Origin: Pseudoluteimonas sp047602125
GTDB lineage: Bacteria > Pseudomonadota > Gammaproteobacteria > Xanthomonadales > Xanthomonadaceae
DNA: 64,000 bases
Assembly (NCBI GenBank): GCA_047602125.1
Contig: JASGIB010000001.1
Span: forward strand, 744,001-808,000
Direction: 5' to 3'
The notes under the pieces were generated by a model. It ran no database searches. It was not told where the DNA came from and saw nothing but the letters and a program-made list of their open reading frames with translations. Made by a program: the position numbers and the translations under genes. Shown piece after piece: positions 54,414 to 63,624 of the stretch. How positions within the stretch are numbered: position 1 is the stretch's first letter; the number at the start of each line of letters is the position of its first letter.

Positions 54414-56234
54414 ATGACGTTCCTCTCGGAACTGCGCAGGCGCAAGGTCTTCCAGGTGGCCATCGGCTATCTCGCGGCGGCGTGGCTGCTGGTGCAGGTC
54501 ACGGCCACCATCCTCCCGGCGTTCGACCTGCCGGTCTGGGCGCTGCGCTTCGTCGTCCTGTTGTTCGCGCTCGGCTTTCCCATCGCCGTCTTGATGGCCT
54601 GGGCACTGGAACTCACGCCCGAAGGCGTGAAGCTCGACATGACCGCATCCGGCGGCAAGCGCATGCTCGCGATCGCGGCGGCGCTCGCGATCGTCGCGCT
54701 CGGATGGTTCTTCCGCGGGCAGTTGATTCCGGCGCGGCACGTGGCGCAGGCGCCGGCGACGAAGGAAGCAATGCCGCGGGCGAAGGCGGAAGTACACTCC
54801 ATCGCGGTGCTGCCGCTGGTCAATGCCAGCCACGATCCCGACCAGCAATTCTTCTCCGACGGCCTGTCCGAGAACCTGATCGACACCCTGTCCCGCTTCG
54901 ACGGGCTGAAGGTGATCGGCCGCATGTCCTCGTTCCAGTTCCGCGACGACAAGGGCGACAGCGCCGCCATCGGCGCGAAGCTCGGCGCGGCCTATCTCCT
55001 CACCGGCAGCGTGCAGCGCGCGGGAGAGCTCGTGCGCATCAGCGCATCGCTGGTCAAGGCTTCCGACGGCAGTACGCTGTGGGCCGAGCACTACGACCGC
55101 CCCTACAAGAACCTGTTCGCGCTGCAGGACGAGATCGCGCAATCCGTCGCCGGCGCATTGCAGGTGGAGTTGCTGTCGCCCGAGGCTGCCGCGAAACAGG
55201 ACGACCGGCCGCCCAGCGGCAACATCGAGGCTTACAGCGCCTACCTGCAGGGCATTCCCTACTGGCATTCCCAGGATTTCGCCGATTCCGCCGAATACAT
55301 GGCCAAGGCCGTGCAACTCGACCCGGGCTATGCGATGGCATGGGCGCACTTGTCGGGATCATGGAGCACTGTCGCCACGTTCTGGAAGAATCCTCCCGAA
55401 CCTGCGAATGAACTGTTGCGCAAGGCGCGCATCGCGGCGGACAAGGCCCTGCAACTGGCGCCCGGGCTGGGTGCGGCCCACGCCGCCCGCGCCTACCTGG
55501 ATGTCTACGGTTTCGATCACCGGGGCGCTTCCGCCGAATGCCATCGTGCCGTGCAACTGGCGCCGGGGGATGGCACCGTTCTCAATGGCTGCGCCATCGT
55601 ATTTGCCCAGATCGGAAAACTGGGCGAGGCGATCCCGCTGCGGGAGCACCTGCTTTCGATCGAGCCGCTCTACAACGTCAACGATTCCCGGTACGCGGAT
55701 GTATTGATGGCCACCGGTCGGCTGGACGAGGCGGAGAAATACCTTCGCATCGCCGAGGGCCTGTCGAAGGAGCAGAACCTCTATGGGCACATGGTCGTCG
55801 CCATGCTGCGCGGCGATGCCGATGCAGCCATGGGTTTCGCCTCGCGGGAACACACCGACATACGCGCCTTGTACGCGGCATTGGCGGCCCAGATCGGTCC
55901 TGATCGCGCGGCAGCCGACGCAACGCTGGCGACTGTCCTCCGGGACGAGTCGATTGGCTCCAAAAGGCCGTATACCACAGGGTCTCGTGCCTACCGGATC
56001 GCGCAGGCCTACGCGCTGCGCGGCGATGCCGGGCATGCGGTCGAATGGCTGGAACGCGCTCCGACCTCCGATCTCCTTTACCTGCTGTCCGATCCGCTGA
56101 TCCTGAACGTTCGCGACGATCCGCAGTTCATCGCCTTCTGCGAAAGGACCGGCCTGCCGCGGCCGAGCGAAAGCGAAGCGCTGGGCATCGACCAGATCCG
56201 CGCACTGCCGTCGAACCGTCAACCGCGCTTGTAG
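54414..56234 (+). CDS. TolB-like/TPR membrane protein
   Basis: A 606-residue protein. Residues 10-60 form two membrane helices (FQVAIGYLAAAWLLVQVTAT, LRFVVLLFALGFPIAVLMAW) plus a third near 82-98. Then comes a TolB/FlgO-like domain (SIAVLPLVNASHDPDQQFFSDGLSENLIDTLS and GAAYLLTGSVQRAGELVRIS, quoted in parts), followed by many TPR repeats to the end. The architecture is like the C-terminal portion of CadC/adenylate-cyclase-type sensors, but no catalytic or DNA-binding domain is present. Function unknown. Its last 16 bases overlap convergent folA. Confidence 0.8.
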   Translation: MTFLSELRRRKVFQVAIGYLAAAWLLVQVTATILPAFDLPVWALRFVVLLFALGFPIAVLMAWALELTPEGVKLDMTASGGKRMLAIAAALAIVALGWFFRGQLIPARHVAQAPATKEAMPRAKAEVHSIAVLPLVNASHDPDQQFFSDGLSENLIDTLSRFDGLKVIGRMSSFQFRDDKGDSAAIGAKLGAAYLLTGSVQRAGELVRISASLVKASDGSTLWAEHYDRPYKNLFALQDEIAQSVAGALQVELLSPEAAAKQDDRPPSGNIEAYSAYLQGIPYWHSQDFADSAEYMAKAVQLDPGYAMAWAHLSGSWSTVATFWKNPPEPANELLRKARIAADKALQLAPGLGAAHAARAYLDVYGFDHRGASAECHRAVQLAPGDGTVLNGCAIVFAQIGKLGEAIPLREHLLSIEPLYNVNDSRYADVLMATGRLDEAEKYLRIAEGLSKEQNLYGHMVVAMLRGDADAAMGFASREHTDIRALYAALAAQIGPDRAAADATLATVLRDESIGSKRPYTTGSRAYRIAQAYALRGDAGHAVEWLERAPTSDLLYLLSDPLILNVRDDPQFIAFCERTGLPRPSESEALGIDQIRALPSNRQPRL

Positions 56235-56728
56235 GCGATCCGCTCGAAATCGGCGAACTCGAACGCGAACTGGTTGCGCGCGTCGGCCGCATGCGCTTCG
56301 CGCGAGGTTTCGCGCCATTCCGCCGGATCGAAACGCGGGAAGAACGCATCAGCACCCTCGACCACGGTATCGACCCAGGTCAGGTGCATGCGCTGCGCCT
56401 GCGGCAAGGCCAGCGCGAATACTTCGCCGCCGCCGATCACGCAGAGCTCCGCGGCCTCTTCGAGTTCGGCGACGAACAGGGCTTCTTCCAGCGTTTCCAC
56501 CGCCTGCATGCCGTCGAAAGGGACGCGATCCGAACGCGTGAGCACGAGGTTCAACCGCCCCGGCAATGCGCGACCCAACGATTCGGCGGTCTTGCGCCCC
56601 ATCAGCAGCGGCTTGCCCAGGGTCAGCGCCTTGAAGCGCTTGAGATCGTCCGGCAAATGCCACGGCAAGGCGTTGCCCTTGCCGATGGCGAAATCGCGAT
56701 CCAGCGCGGCGATGAGCGAGACCAACAT
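56219..56728 (-). CDS. folA: Dihydrofolate reductase
   Basis: A 169-residue DHFR, NADPH-dependent reduction of dihydrofolate. Motifs: LIAALDRDFAIGKGNALPWHLPDDLKRFK (with the catalytic Asp in LPDD), PLLMGRKTAESLG and CVIGGGEVFALALPQAQRM. The ATG at 56728 overlaps the thyA stop. thyA and folA form a functional pair, since ThyA makes dihydrofolate. The 3' end overlaps the facing TolB/TPR gene by 16 bases. Confidence 0.96.
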   Translation of the reverse strand: MLVSLIAALDRDFAIGKGNALPWHLPDDLKRFKALTLGKPLLMGRKTAESLGRALPGRLNLVLTRSDRVPFDGMQAVETLEEALFVAELEEAAELCVIGGGEVFALALPQAQRMHLTWVDTVVEGADAFFPRFDPAEWRETSREAHAADARNQFAFEFADFERIAYKRG

Positions 56729-57522
56729 CAGACGGCGACCGGCGCCTTGATCGCCGGCCACGGATCGTAGCCTTCGATGGCGATGTCCTCGTACCTGAAA
56801 CCGAAGATGTCGCTGACTTCCGGGTTCAACGCGAGCTTCGGCAGCGCGCGCGGCGCGCGCGACAGCTGTTCGCGCGCCTGTTCGACGTGGTTCGAATACA
56901 GGTGCGCGTCGCCCAGCGTGTGCACGAAATCGCCGACGCCGAGCCCGGTCGCCTGCGCCACCATGTGCGTGAGCAGCGCGTAGCTGGCGATATTGAACGG
57001 CACGCCGAGGAAGATGTCGCCGCTGCGCTGGTACAGCTGGCAGCTCAGCTTTCCGTCCGCGACGTAGAACTGGAACAGCGAATGGCAGGGCATCAGCGCC
57101 ATCTTCGGCAGGTCGGCGACGTTCCATGCACTGACGATCAGCCGACGCGAATCCGGATTGCGCCTGATCTCGCCGACGAGCCACGAGATCTGGTCGATGG
57201 TTTCGCCGTTCGCGCCTTCCCAGCTGCGCCACTGCTTGCCGTAGACCGGGCCGAGTTCGCCGCGTTCGTCGGCCCATTCGTCCCAGATCGAGACCTTGTT
57301 GTCCTTCAGGTAGGCGATGTTGGTGCTGCCCTGCAGGAACCACAGCAGTTCGTGCACGATCGAGCGCAGGTGCAGCTTCTTGGTCGTGACCAGCGGGAAG
57401 CCCTGGTTCAAATCGAAGCGCATCTGCCAGCCGAACACGCTGCGCGTGCCGGTGCCAGTGCGGTCGCCCTTCTCCGCGCCGTGCTCCAGCACGTGGCCCA
57501 GCAGGTCGAGGTACTGCTTCAT
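56728..57522 (-). CDS. thyA: Thymidylate synthase
   Basis: A 264-residue ThyA that methylates dUMP using methylenetetrahydrofolate. The catalytic Cys is in MALMPCHSLFQFYV, dUMP contacts are in QRSGDIFLGVPFNIASYALL, and DAHLYSNHVEQ contains the conserved Tyr/Asn. Length and start (MKQYLDLLGHVLEHG) agree with E. coli ThyA. Translation is coupled to lgt upstream and folA downstream by 4- and 1-base overlaps. Confidence 0.97.
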   Translation of the reverse strand: MKQYLDLLGHVLEHGAEKGDRTGTGTRSVFGWQMRFDLNQGFPLVTTKKLHLRSIVHELLWFLQGSTNIAYLKDNKVSIWDEWADERGELGPVYGKQWRSWEGANGETIDQISWLVGEIRRNPDSRRLIVSAWNVADLPKMALMPCHSLFQFYVADGKLSCQLYQRSGDIFLGVPFNIASYALLTHMVAQATGLGVGDFVHTLGDAHLYSNHVEQAREQLSRAPRALPKLALNPEVSDIFGFRYEDIAIEGYDPWPAIKAPVAV

Positions 57523-58442
57523 CGCGCGCCCGCCGCGACCGGAGGTTGCGGCTGCAGCGTCGGCGAACGGCGCGACTTCCACAGCCAGAACAGGCCGAGC
57601 GCCATCAGCGGCAGGCTCAGCAACTGGCCCATGGTCAGCCAGTCGAATGCGATGTATTGCAATTGCTGGTCCGGGACGCGCACGAATTCGACGATGAAAC
57701 GGAACACGCCGTACGGCAGCGCGAACCAGCCGGCGACGGCGTAGCGCGGGCGCGGCCTGGCCGAGAACCACCACAGGAACGCGAACAACGCCAGGCCTTC
57801 CAGCGCGGCCTGGTACAACTGCGAGGGATGGCGCAGGAACGGATCCAGCGCGCCGGCCTCGAACTGCGCGCGCAGCGTCGCCGCGTCCATCGACGAAAAC
57901 GGCGAAGGCAGCGACGCCGGGAACACCACGCCCCAGTCGCCGCCCGTGGGCTTGCCCCACAACTCGCCGTTGACGAAGTTGCCGAGCCGGCCGAAACCCA
58001 GTCCCGGCGGCACCAATGGCGCGACGAAATCGACCACGTCGAACACATGCAGGCGATGCTTGCGCGCCCACCACCAGGTCGCCACGACCACGCCGAGCAG
58101 GCCGCCGTGGAAGCTCATGCCGCCCTTCCAGATCTGCAGCACCTGCAAGGGATCGGCGAGGTAGGCCTTGAGGTCGTAGAACAGGATGTAGCCGATGCGC
58201 CCGCCGAGCACGACGCCGAGCATGCAGTAGAACATCAGGTCGCCGAAGCCGGCTTCGTCCACCCCCGGCAGGCGACCGGCGCGGATGCGCGAGCGGCCGA
58301 GGAACCATGCGGCGAGGAAGCCGAGCAGGTACATGATCCCGTACCAGTGCACCTGCGGATGCACGCTTCCGACCCAGGGCAGGTTCCAGTTCCCGAGCCC
58401 GAAGGCGATGGGATCGATCTCGTGCAGGTAGCGCATCGGCAC
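57519..58442 (-). CDS. lgt: Prolipoprotein diacylglyceryl transferase
   Basis: A 307-residue integral membrane enzyme transferring diacylglycerol from phosphatidylglycerol to lipobox Cys. It has seven membrane segments and the family signature GLGFGRLGNFVNGELWGKP near residue 142. Signature-like GGRIGYILFYD and MSFHGGLLGVVVA are also visible. A second start at 58436 (MRYLHEIDP) is equally possible. The window encodes several lipoproteins (TlpA-like, LemA-type) that would need it. Confidence 0.95.
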   Translation of the reverse strand: MPMRYLHEIDPIAFGLGNWNLPWVGSVHPQVHWYGIMYLLGFLAAWFLGRSRIRAGRLPGVDEAGFGDLMFYCMLGVVLGGRIGYILFYDLKAYLADPLQVLQIWKGGMSFHGGLLGVVVATWWWARKHRLHVFDVVDFVAPLVPPGLGFGRLGNFVNGELWGKPTGGDWGVVFPASLPSPFSSMDAATLRAQFEAGALDPFLRHPSQLYQAALEGLALFAFLWWFSARPRPRYAVAGWFALPYGVFRFIVEFVRVPDQQLQYIAFDWLTMGQLLSLPLMALGLFWLWKSRRSPTLQPQPPVAAGAR

Positions 58443-58494
58443 TCGCGGTCGGCGTCGGAACCGCCATTTTGCCGGACGCGGCGGCGTTCCGCCT

Positions 58495-58986
58495 TCAATC
58501 CAGCAGGCGCGGTTCGTCCGGCAGTTCGTTTTCGTCGGCGACGCCGGGCTGCTGCGGGAAATGCCCGGCCAGCAGGTCGGAAATCGCGGCCACGCCCGCC
58601 AGCGCCGCGTCCTCGGCCCGGTCGTCTTGCAGGCGCCCTTCCATCAGCTGGCAGACCCCGCGCCACTGCTCGGCGCTGACCAGCCCGGCGAGGCCCCGGT
58701 CGGCGACGATCTCGATCCGGTGGTCGGCCAGCAACAGGTAGACCAGCACGCCGTTGTTGGCATGCGTGTCCCATACCCGCAGTTGCGCGAACACCTGCTG
58801 CGCGCGGCTGCGCGCATCGATGCCGCGCAGCACCGCCATCGGCGGCAACGAGGCTTCGACCGCGAAGCAGATTTCGCCCGTATGGCGTTGCTCGGCCGCG
58901 TGCACCGCATCGGCGATGCGATGCAGGCTGTCCTCCGGGAACACCGAACGGGCCGAACGCGCGAACAGGTGGCGCAGCAGGCGCAT
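58495..58986 (-). CDS. TPM-domain protein (short form)
   Basis: A 163-residue TPM (PsbP-like phosphatase/YgcG) domain protein. The core text is AVHAAEQRHTGEICFAVEASLP, QQVFAQLRVWDTHANNGVLVYLLLADHRIEIVADRGL, and WRGVCQLMEGRL. It lacks the signal peptide of its upstream partner and looks cytoplasmic or membrane-associated. It overlaps the preceding gene by one base (TGATG). Function unknown; TPM proteins pair with LemA in many genomes. Confidence 0.82.
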   Translation of the reverse strand: MRLLRHLFARSARSVFPEDSLHRIADAVHAAEQRHTGEICFAVEASLPPMAVLRGIDARSRAQQVFAQLRVWDTHANNGVLVYLLLADHRIEIVADRGLAGLVSAEQWRGVCQLMEGRLQDDRAEDAALAGVAAISDLLAGHFPQQPGVADENELPDEPRLLD

Positions 58987-59873
58987 CACCAGCTCCCGGA
59001 GGCGCCACCGCCCCCGCTCATGCCACCGCCGCCAGACCAGCCGCCTCCACCGCCGAAACCGCCGCCACCCCAGCCGCCCCCGCCGCCGCCGAATCCGCCC
59101 CAACCGCCATCGCGTGCGTAGCGGCCGCTGCGCACGCTGGCCAGGCCGACCAGCAGGCCGATGAACGCGCCGATGCCGGCGATGGGCAGCAGCGAAGACA
59201 GCAGCCAGGCCACCCCGCCGGCCGCGCCACCGCCAAGCATGGCGCGCACGCCGGTCGGGAAGCTCCCGAAGATGCCGCGCGCCACCTGCGCGATGATGAA
59301 GGCCGCGAACAACGCGAAGAACCAGTCGCCGCCGCCACTCCCGCCATCGCTGCCCTGGTCGCTCATCGGTTCGGGCAGGGGCTCGCCGTCGATCAGGTTC
59401 ACCAGTTGCGCGGTCGCATCCGCGAGTCCGCCAGCGAAATCGCCGGTGCGGAACTTCGGCGCCATGTATTCGCGGATCACGCGCCCGGCGGTGATGTCGG
59501 GAATCGCCCCCTCGAGCCCGTAGCCGGTCTGGATCCGCGCGTTGTGGTCGTCCTTCGCGACGACGACCAGCACCGCGTCGTCGACGCCCTTGCGCCCGAG
59601 CTTCCACGCGTCGAACACGCGCTGCGTGTACTGCTCGATGGTCTCGGGCTGCGTGCTCGCGACGACCAGGATCTGCAACTGGCTGCCCTTGCGCTGCTGC
59701 AGCGCCAGCGCCTGCTGTTCGAGCTGCTGTTTCGCCGCGGCATCGAGCGTGCCGGTGGTATCGACAACCGGCGAATCGAGCGCGGGGATCGCCGCCAGCT
59801 GTTGCGCATGCGCCGCAAGCGGCAGGCACAGCGACAACCACAACAGGACGGCGGCGAACGACTTCATGCGCAT
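58986..59873 (-). CDS. TPM-domain protein with Gly-rich tail
   Basis: A 295-residue exported protein: signal peptide (AVLLWLSLCLPLAAHAQ), TPM domain (VVDTTGTLDAAAKQQLEQQALALQ, ILVVASTQPETIEQYTQRVFDAW, VLVVVAKDDHNARIQTGYGLEGAIPD), two membrane helices near 175-245 and a strongly Gly/Trp-rich C-terminus (GWGGFGGGGGG). This is the YgcG architecture. It lies downstream of the LemA gene and upstream of the short TPM gene. Start 59873 or 59867. Confidence 0.85.
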   Translation of the reverse strand: MRMKSFAAVLLWLSLCLPLAAHAQQLAAIPALDSPVVDTTGTLDAAAKQQLEQQALALQQRKGSQLQILVVASTQPETIEQYTQRVFDAWKLGRKGVDDAVLVVVAKDDHNARIQTGYGLEGAIPDITAGRVIREYMAPKFRTGDFAGGLADATAQLVNLIDGEPLPEPMSDQGSDGGSGGGDWFFALFAAFIIAQVARGIFGSFPTGVRAMLGGGAAGGVAWLLSSLLPIAGIGAFIGLLVGLASVRSGRYARDGGWGGFGGGGGGWGGGGFGGGGGWSGGGGMSGGGGASGSW

Positions 59874-59922
59874 TCGACGGGCCTTCTCCCCTCCCCCGCG
59901 CAGGAGGAGGGAAAGCAGGCAC

Positions 59923-60576
59923 TCAGCCCGCAGGCGCGGGTTGCGGCGCAGGCTGTTGCGGAGCCGGCTGCGATGCATCCGGCGTCGTGGTGTTGAAGTC
60001 CACGTTCGGCGCGTTCTGGATCTGCGCTTCGTTCTCGACCGTGAAGTTCGGCTTGGGCTTGTAGCCGAACACCATCGCGGTGAGGTTCACCGGGAACTGG
60101 CGGATGTAGGTGTTGTAGTCCTGCACCAGCTGGATGTAACGGCCGCGCGCGACGGTGATGCGGTTCTCGGTGCCCTCGAGCTGCGTCTGCAGGTTGAGGA
60201 AGGACGTGTCGGCCTTGAGGTTCGGATAGTTCTCCGTCACCGCCATCAGGCGCCCGAGGGCCTGCGACAACTCGCCCTGCGCGGCCTGGTACTTGGCCAG
60301 CGAATCGGCATCGTTGGCATTGACCGTGATCTGGCTGACCTTGGATCGCGCCTCGGTGACTTCGGTGAGCACGCGCTCCTCGTGCGAGGCGTAACCCTTG
60401 ACCGTGTTGACCAGGTTCGGGATCAGGTCGGCGCGGCGCTTGTACTGGTTCAGCACCTCGGACCAGCCGGCCTTCACCGCCTCGTCCTTGGTCTGGATCT
60501 GGTTGTAGCCGCAGCCCGAGAGCATCAGGGCCAGCAGGCCGGCGACGGCAAGGCGCATGGCGATGGGGAAGCGCAT
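59923..60576 (-). CDS. LemA family lipoprotein
   Basis: A 217-residue LemA-fold protein. A signal peptide ends in LMLSGC (lipobox Cys22), followed by the helical LemA domain with WSEVLNQYKRRADLIPNLVNTVKGY and YPNLKADTSFLNLQTQLEGTENRI, and a Pro/Gln tail. LemA proteins are of unclear function and are recurrent partners of TPM proteins, as here. Confidence 0.9.
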   Translation of the reverse strand: MRFPIAMRLAVAGLLALMLSGCGYNQIQTKDEAVKAGWSEVLNQYKRRADLIPNLVNTVKGYASHEERVLTEVTEARSKVSQITVNANDADSLAKYQAAQGELSQALGRLMAVTENYPNLKADTSFLNLQTQLEGTENRITVARGRYIQLVQDYNTYIRQFPVNLTAMVFGYKPKPNFTVENEAQIQNAPNVDFNTTTPDASQPAPQQPAPQPAPAG

Positions 60577-60654
60577 TCGGGTGTCCTCGGAGGGTGGGCG
60601 GCGAACGACCGCCCATTGTGACGGGCAGCCGGCGTTAAGACCGCGTGCAGGCCG

Positions 60655-61401
60655 CTACCACTCCCCGGCGCCGGGTACGTGGCTGTCGGCGGCGCGCTTG
60701 CGCATCAGCAGGTTCAACCATTCGACGAGTACCGAGAAGCCCATCGCGAAGTAGATGTACGGCCGCGGCACGTGCACCTCGAGGCCGTCCAGCACCAGCA
60801 CCGCGCCGATCAGCAGGATGAAGGCCAGCGCCAGCATCTTCACCGTCGGGTTCGCGTCGATGAAGCGGCCGAGCGGATTCGCCGCCAGCAGCATGATCGC
60901 GACCGCCGAGAGGATCGCGAACACCATGATCGGGATGTCCTTGGCGATGCCGACCGCGGTGATCACCGAGTCCAGCGAGAACACGATGTCGATGATCGCG
61001 ATCTGCAGGATCACCATGCCGAAGATCGACGAGCCGGCGGTGCGCGGATCGTGATCCTCGCCGCCGGTGATCAGGTCGCGGATCTCCAGCGTGCCCTTCA
61101 CCAGCAGGAACACGCCACCGAGGATCAGCACCAGGTCGCGGATGGAGATACCCATGCCGGCGATCGTGAACAGCGGCTGTTCCATGCGCGCGAGGAAGGC
61201 GAGCGTGACCAGCAAGCCGATGCGGGTGATGCAGGCGACCGCGATGCCGATGCGCCGCGCCAGCGGGCGCCGCGCTTCCGGCAGGCGCCCGACCGCGATG
61301 GAGATGAAGACGAGGTTGTCGATGCCGAGGACGATCTCCAGCGCGGAGAGGGTGACGAGGGTCAGCCAGGCGTCGGGCGAGGAAAGGAAACTCAGGTCCA
61401 T
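60655..61401 (-). CDS. TerC family integral membrane protein
   Basis: A 248-residue TerC/YkoY protein with seven or eight membrane segments. The Asp-containing first helices LSALEIVLGIDNLVFISIAVGRLP and IIDIVFSLDSVITAVGIAKD match the conserved TerC acidic pair associated with metal (Mn2+) handling. The family name comes from tellurite resistance, but many members export manganese. No ter operon is adjacent. It shares direction with dgkA. Confidence 0.9.
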   Translation of the reverse strand: MDLSFLSSPDAWLTLVTLSALEIVLGIDNLVFISIAVGRLPEARRPLARRIGIAVACITRIGLLVTLAFLARMEQPLFTIAGMGISIRDLVLILGGVFLLVKGTLEIRDLITGGEDHDPRTAGSSIFGMVILQIAIIDIVFSLDSVITAVGIAKDIPIMVFAILSAVAIMLLAANPLGRFIDANPTVKMLALAFILLIGAVLVLDGLEVHVPRPYIYFAMGFSVLVEWLNLLMRKRAADSHVPGAGEW

Positions 61402-61410
61402 GCGTTCGGG

Positions 61411-61794
61411 TCAGTCCACAAAGTGCGGCACGAGGATCAGTCCCCACACCAGCAATACGTTCATCATGGTCACGAACACCGCGGCCGAGCCCATGTCCTT
61501 GGCCCGGCCGGCGAGTTCGTGGTGTTCGGGGCCGTAGCGTTCGATCACCGCTTCCACCGCCGAGTTCAGCAGTTCCATCGCCAGCACCATCAGGCAACTG
61601 CCGAGCAGCAGCGCGCGTTCGACCCCGGTGTTGCCCAGCCACAGTGCCAGCGGCGCGGCCACGACCAGGAGGTAGACCTCGAGCCTGAACGAGGATTCGT
61701 GCAGCCATGCCGCGCGCAGGCCCTGCAACGACCACTGGGTCGCCTTGAGGATGCGGCTGGGGTGGCGTGGGAGGTGCCCGGTACTGTCGGCCAT
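61411..61794 (-). CDS. dgkA: Diacylglycerol kinase
   Basis: A 127-residue three-helix membrane kinase recycling diacylglycerol to phosphatidate. The DgkA signature AMELLNSAVEAVIERYGPEHHELAGRAKDMGSAAVFVTMM is recognisable, with Glu and Asn of the active site (MELLNSAVE) and KDMGSAAV. The ATG at 61794 gives MADSTGHLPR; upstream codons are unconserved. It starts leftward, 9 nt before the TerC-family gene. Confidence 0.94.
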   Translation of the reverse strand: MADSTGHLPRHPSRILKATQWSLQGLRAAWLHESSFRLEVYLLVVAAPLALWLGNTGVERALLLGSCLMVLAMELLNSAVEAVIERYGPEHHELAGRAKDMGSAAVFVTMMNVLLVWGLILVPHFVD

Positions 61795-61961
61795 CGTGGC
61801 GATTCTGCCACAGGGCATGGTGTTTCCCCGTCGTTGCAGGGGCCGGCCCGGCGCCGTCCGCGCCGCGATCCGGGCCATGGCCCGTGACTTTCGGCAGGGG
61901 GGCGATCCACCACCCCGTGCTATCCGTGGCGGCTTGTGCCCGGGGGACAGCAGGAATCCAG

Positions 61962-63476
61962 ATGAATACGCAACTCCAACGACCCAGCCAGACCAAGTCG
62001 TTCAGCACCGTGTTCCTGATCGAGATGTGGGAACGCTTCGGCTACTACGGCATGCAGGCGCTGATCGTGTACTACATGGTCCAGCGCCTCGGTTTCCCCG
62101 ATGAGCGCGCGACCCTGGTCTGGGGTGCGGCCGCCGCATTGATCTACGTGGCCCCGGCCATCGGTGGCTGGATCGGCGACAAGGTCCTCGGCACCAAGCG
62201 CACCATGTTGATGGGCGCGGTGGTCCTCGCCGCCGGCTATGCGCTGATGGTCGTGCCGGGCAAGGGCACCTGGTTCCTGTTCATGGCGCTGGGCGTGATC
62301 GTGGTCGGCAACGGCCTGTTCAAGGCCAACGCCGGCAACCTCGTGCGCAAGATCTACGAGGGCGACGATTCCAAGATCGACAGCGCGTTCACCATCTACT
62401 ACATGGCGGTGAACCTCGGCGCGATGTTTTCCCAACTCGCGACGCCGGTCATCAAGGATTATTTCAACGCGCACTACGCCAACGATTCGGGCTGGCACAT
62501 CGCCTTCGGCGTGTGCGCGGTTGGCCTGGTGTTCGGCCTGCTGAACTACGCGGCGATGCGCGCCTCCATGGCCCACATCGGCTCGCCGCCCGACCAGAAG
62601 CCGATGGACTGGGGAAAACTGGCGCTGGTCGCGCTGGGCGGCGTCGCGGTGGTGTTCGCCTCGGCCTTCATCCTCGACCACCGCGAAGTCGCGCGCGCCT
62701 TCGTCTACATCGCCGGCGTGGTGGTGCTGGGCATCTTCGGCTACCTGATCGCGATCGGCCGCAAGGAGGACCGCCCCGGCCTGATCGCGGCGCTGGTGCT
62801 GGTCGTGCAGACGATGTTCTATTTCATCTTCTACCAGCAGATGTCGACCTCGCTGAGCCTGTTCGCGCTGCGCAACGTCGACCCGGCGTTCAACGTCTTC
62901 GGCGTGCACCTGTGGGATTGGTCGCCGGCGCAGTTCCAGGCCTTCAACCCGATCTGGATCTTCATCCTCAGCCCGATCCTGGCGTGGATCTACACGGCCG
63001 CAGGCAAGCGCGGCAAGGACCTGTCGATCGCGGCCAAGTTCGCATTGGGCTTCGCCATCGTCGCGCTGGGCTTTTTCATCTACGGCGCGGCGACGCATTT
63101 CGCCGGCCCCGACGGCCGCGTGTCGTCGTGGCTGATGGTGTGGGGCTACGCCGGCATTTCGCTGGGCGAACTGCTGGTCAGCGGCCTCGGCCTGGCGATG
63201 GTGGCGCGTTACGTGCCGGCGAGCATGGGCGGCTTCATGATGGGCGCGTATTTCGTGGCCTCGGGCATTTCGCAGTACCTCGGCGGCGTGGTCGCGTCCT
63301 GGGCGAGCATTTCCGGCGACCAGCTCACCGATCCGGTGGCGAGCCTGCCGATCTACGCCAGTCTGTTCAACAAACTCGGCTTCGCGGCGTTGCTCTGCAC
63401 GGTGATCGCGATCGCGGTGTTGCCGCTGATGAAGCGCCTGTCCGCGGCCCACAACGAGCACCGCGCTGCGGCTTGA
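61962..63476 (+). CDS. POT-family di/tripeptide transporter
   Basis: A 504-residue proton-dependent oligopeptide transporter (PTR2/POT, DtpA-like) with 12-14 TM helices. Diagnostic text: FLIEMWERFGYYGMQALIVYYM (ExxERFxYYG), GGWIGDKVLGTKRTMLMGA, NGLFKANAGNLVRKIYE and FTIYYMAVNLGAMFSQL. It imports small peptides with protons. Monocistronic, closed by the hairpin at 63499-63525. Confidence 0.95.
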   Translation: MNTQLQRPSQTKSFSTVFLIEMWERFGYYGMQALIVYYMVQRLGFPDERATLVWGAAAALIYVAPAIGGWIGDKVLGTKRTMLMGAVVLAAGYALMVVPGKGTWFLFMALGVIVVGNGLFKANAGNLVRKIYEGDDSKIDSAFTIYYMAVNLGAMFSQLATPVIKDYFNAHYANDSGWHIAFGVCAVGLVFGLLNYAAMRASMAHIGSPPDQKPMDWGKLALVALGGVAVVFASAFILDHREVARAFVYIAGVVVLGIFGYLIAIGRKEDRPGLIAALVLVVQTMFYFIFYQQMSTSLSLFALRNVDPAFNVFGVHLWDWSPAQFQAFNPIWIFILSPILAWIYTAAGKRGKDLSIAAKFALGFAIVALGFFIYGAATHFAGPDGRVSSWLMVWGYAGISLGELLVSGLGLAMVARYVPASMGGFMMGAYFVASGISQYLGGVVASWASISGDQLTDPVASLPIYASLFNKLGFAALLCTVIAIAVLPLMKRLSAAHNEHRAAA

Positions 63477-63498
63477 TCGTTGGGTTTGCAGGAATGCG

Positions 63499-63525
63499 AA
63501 AACGGAGCCGAAAGGCTCCGTTTTT
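63499..63525 (+). terminator. Rho-independent terminator
   Basis: AAAACGGAGCC (63499-63509), GAAA loop, GGCTCCGTTTT (63514-63524) with a following T, 23 nt past the transporter stop. Symmetric A/T flanks would also work for leftward transcripts. Confidence 0.9.
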
Positions 63526-63598
63526 GTTTGCGATCGTCCAGACGGAAGAAATATCGGTTCGAGATCTGCGCTAACCGGCGTCGCGATTTGTAGATTTT

Positions 63599-63624
63599 GT
63601 AGGGCGGGTTTTAACCCGCCTTAC
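63599..63624. repeat. GTAGGGCGGGTT palindrome
   Basis: GTAGGGCGGGTT (63599-63610) and AACCCGCCTTAC (63613-63624) pair with one mismatch around a TT centre. On the minus strand it encodes the last residues and TAA stop of the gene at 63611. This palindrome type is a common xanthomonad repeat. Confidence 0.7.
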
